Assembly: GCA_035513295.1 (NCBI GenBank) | Contig: DATKCH010000023.1 | Span: 1-40,318, forward strand | Reading direction: 5' to 3' | Length of the DNA: 40,318 nt | From: DATHRK01 sp035513295 | GTDB lineage: Bacteria; Gemmatimonadota; Gemmatimonadetes; Longimicrobiales; RSA9 | Part shown: positions 39,444-40,318 of the stretch, piece by piece | Layout: each line of letters opens with the position of its first letter | Numbering within the stretch: position 1 is the first letter of the stretch | Notes under the pieces: generated by a model | What the model saw: only the letters and a program-made list of their open reading frames with translations | The model's database searches: none | Told to the model about the DNA's origin: nothing | Made by a program: the position numbers and the translations under genes

Positions 39444-40318
39444 TCACCGATCAAGCACGTCGGCGAAGGAGGGGTCCACCAGCTCGCCCGCGCCGCCGCC
39501 CGCATAGCCGTCGGCCAGCGCCGCCCGGAGCGCGTCGATTTCGGCGCGCTCCAGCCAACGCCCCCTGACCATCACGCCCGAGATCCGAGCCGCGTTGCGC
39601 ACGTCGTCGAGCGGATCGCCGTCGACCAGTACCAGGTCCGCGCGGTAGCCGACAGCGACCCGGCCGAAGCGTTCCTCGTCGCGCAGGTGCAGAGCCGCGA
39701 AGTCGCCCGCGTTACGAGTGCCGACCCGGAGCGCCTCCGCGTGCGTCAGTCCGGCCTTCACGAGCTCCCTCAGCTCGCGGTGCGCGCTCCTGCCGGGGAA
39801 CAGCGTCGGCGCGGCCGCGTCCGTACCCAGGAGCATCGGAACGCCGGCCTCCTGGAAGCGGAGGGTCAGCTCCTGCATGAGGTCGTACTTCAGCCGATCG
39901 CGGAACACGAAGTTCGCGAGGTCGACGCGGCGGTCGATGTTCCCGGATCGCCATTGATCCACCGTGGCCGGCGCGAGGTAGGCCAACTCCGGGTCCTCCC
40001 AGACGTTCTCCATGCCATCCCACATCACCTGTATGCCGTACGAGAAGGACAGGTTGGGGATCACGAAGACGCCGGATCCCACAAGGAGTTCGATGAGCCC
40101 GGGGATCAGCGACCGATCGGGCCGATAGGACCTGTCGAGGTCGCTCGTGGAGCGCGGCCCGCCGAACACCGTGAAGAAGAACTCCTCGGCGTGGGCGACG
40201 AGGTCGAGCCCGCCGCCGAGGCTGTGAGCCGGGTCGAAGTTGCGCGGAATGTGGCCGACGACCGGCAGGCCGCGCGCGCCGGCCTCCTCGACGACGGCGT
40301 CGAAGGCCTCCCGCGACA
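39444..40318 (-). CDS. Amidohydrolase family protein (5' end outside window)
   Basis: The frame is open to the right edge, so the N-terminus (with the first HxH motif) is missing. The visible 290 residues begin SREAFDAVVEEAGARG, then LPVVGHIPRNFDPAHSLGGGLDLVAHAEEFFF, which supplies the family's metal-binding histidines (VGH, VAHAEE). LLGTDAAAP holds the expected catalytic Asp, and EALRVGTRNAGDFAAL, FGRVAVGYRADLVLVDGDPLDD form the end of the domain, as in imidazolonepropionase-like/prolidase-like amidohydrolases. It might be secreted, as many such proteins are, but the signal region is not visible. The substrate is unknown. Confidence 0.88.
   Translation of the reverse strand, partial: SREAFDAVVEEAGARGLPVVGHIPRNFDPAHSLGGGLDLVAHAEEFFFTVFGGPRSTSDLDRSYRPDRSLIPGLIELLVGSGVFVIPNLSFSYGIQVMWDGMENVWEDPELAYLAPATVDQWRSGNIDRRVDLANFVFRDRLKYDLMQELTLRFQEAGVPMLLGTDAAAPTLFPGRSAHRELRELVKAGLTHAEALRVGTRNAGDFAALHLRDEERFGRVAVGYRADLVLVDGDPLDDVRNAARISGVMVRGRWLERAEIDALRAALADGYAGGGAGELVDPSFADVLDR

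Noticed and set aside
1..40318. CRISPR arrays, tRNA or rRNA genes, insertion sequences
   Set aside because: No spaced direct repeats, cloverleaf or rRNA-like conserved segments, transposase motifs or flanking inverted repeats were seen by eye on either strand.

Overview
This is a gene-dense, very GC-rich (about 70 %) chromosomal segment from an aerobic Gram-negative bacterium. A porin, an outer-membrane barrel, lipoprotein signals and Tat-type signals show two membranes. ETF/ETF-quinone oxidoreductase, acyl-CoA ligase and acetyl-CoA synthetase indicate a fatty-acid/acetate-oxidising heterotroph. The gene flavour (ANTAR regulators, NYN-LOTUS protein, TTG/GTG starts) suggests Gemmatimonadota; that assignment is inference. 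I see no rRNA, tRNA, CRISPR, transposon or prophage, and no strong change of composition, so it reads as ordinary chromosome with one striking accessory operon.

Layout. 1-8988 (+): end of an unknown protein overlapping aroB; an acyl-CoA ligase behind its own promoter; a NYN-LOTUS-LOTUS-HhH protein overlapping a 3-methyladenine glycosylase; etfB-etfA and a TetR regulator. 8990-16718 (-): ETF-quinone oxidoreductase; the molybdenum-cofactor genes moeA, mobA and fdhD, overlapping head to tail, with a Yip1 membrane protein just upstream; a tungstate/molybdate-type ABC permease and ATPase without a binding protein; an outer-membrane barrel. 16912-22549: an SH3-repeat protein coupled to a large lipoprotein metallopeptidase (+), an EamA exporter (-), and a small unknown protein coupled to an SH3-NlpC/P60 hydrolase (+). 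22593-31031: PBP4-type carboxypeptidase with LysM (-), acpS (+), an ANTAR response regulator followed by a REC-HisKA_2 kinase (+), glutamine synthetase (-), a squalene/phytoene-synthase-like protein (+), a Fur regulator (-), a degenerate receiver protein (+) and a DksA-type zinc-finger protein (-).

31222-37253 (-) is the most interesting part: six overlapping genes transcribed from one promoter that carries DtxR/MntR-like dyads. They encode an MntR-type regulator, a two-domain multicopper oxidase, a ZIP transporter with an extra extracytoplasmic domain, a di-haem peroxidase-like lipoprotein, a Rieske protein and a porin. Together they look like a metal-responsive envelope redox and uptake module. 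37428-39365 (+) is acetyl-CoA synthetase, and an amidohydrolase (-) runs off the right end.

Eight promoters fit a TTGnCR/TGGACA - 17/18 - TAnnnT pattern, and one sigma-54-like site precedes the ANTAR regulator. Most long antisense frames are GC-driven shadows and were left out.
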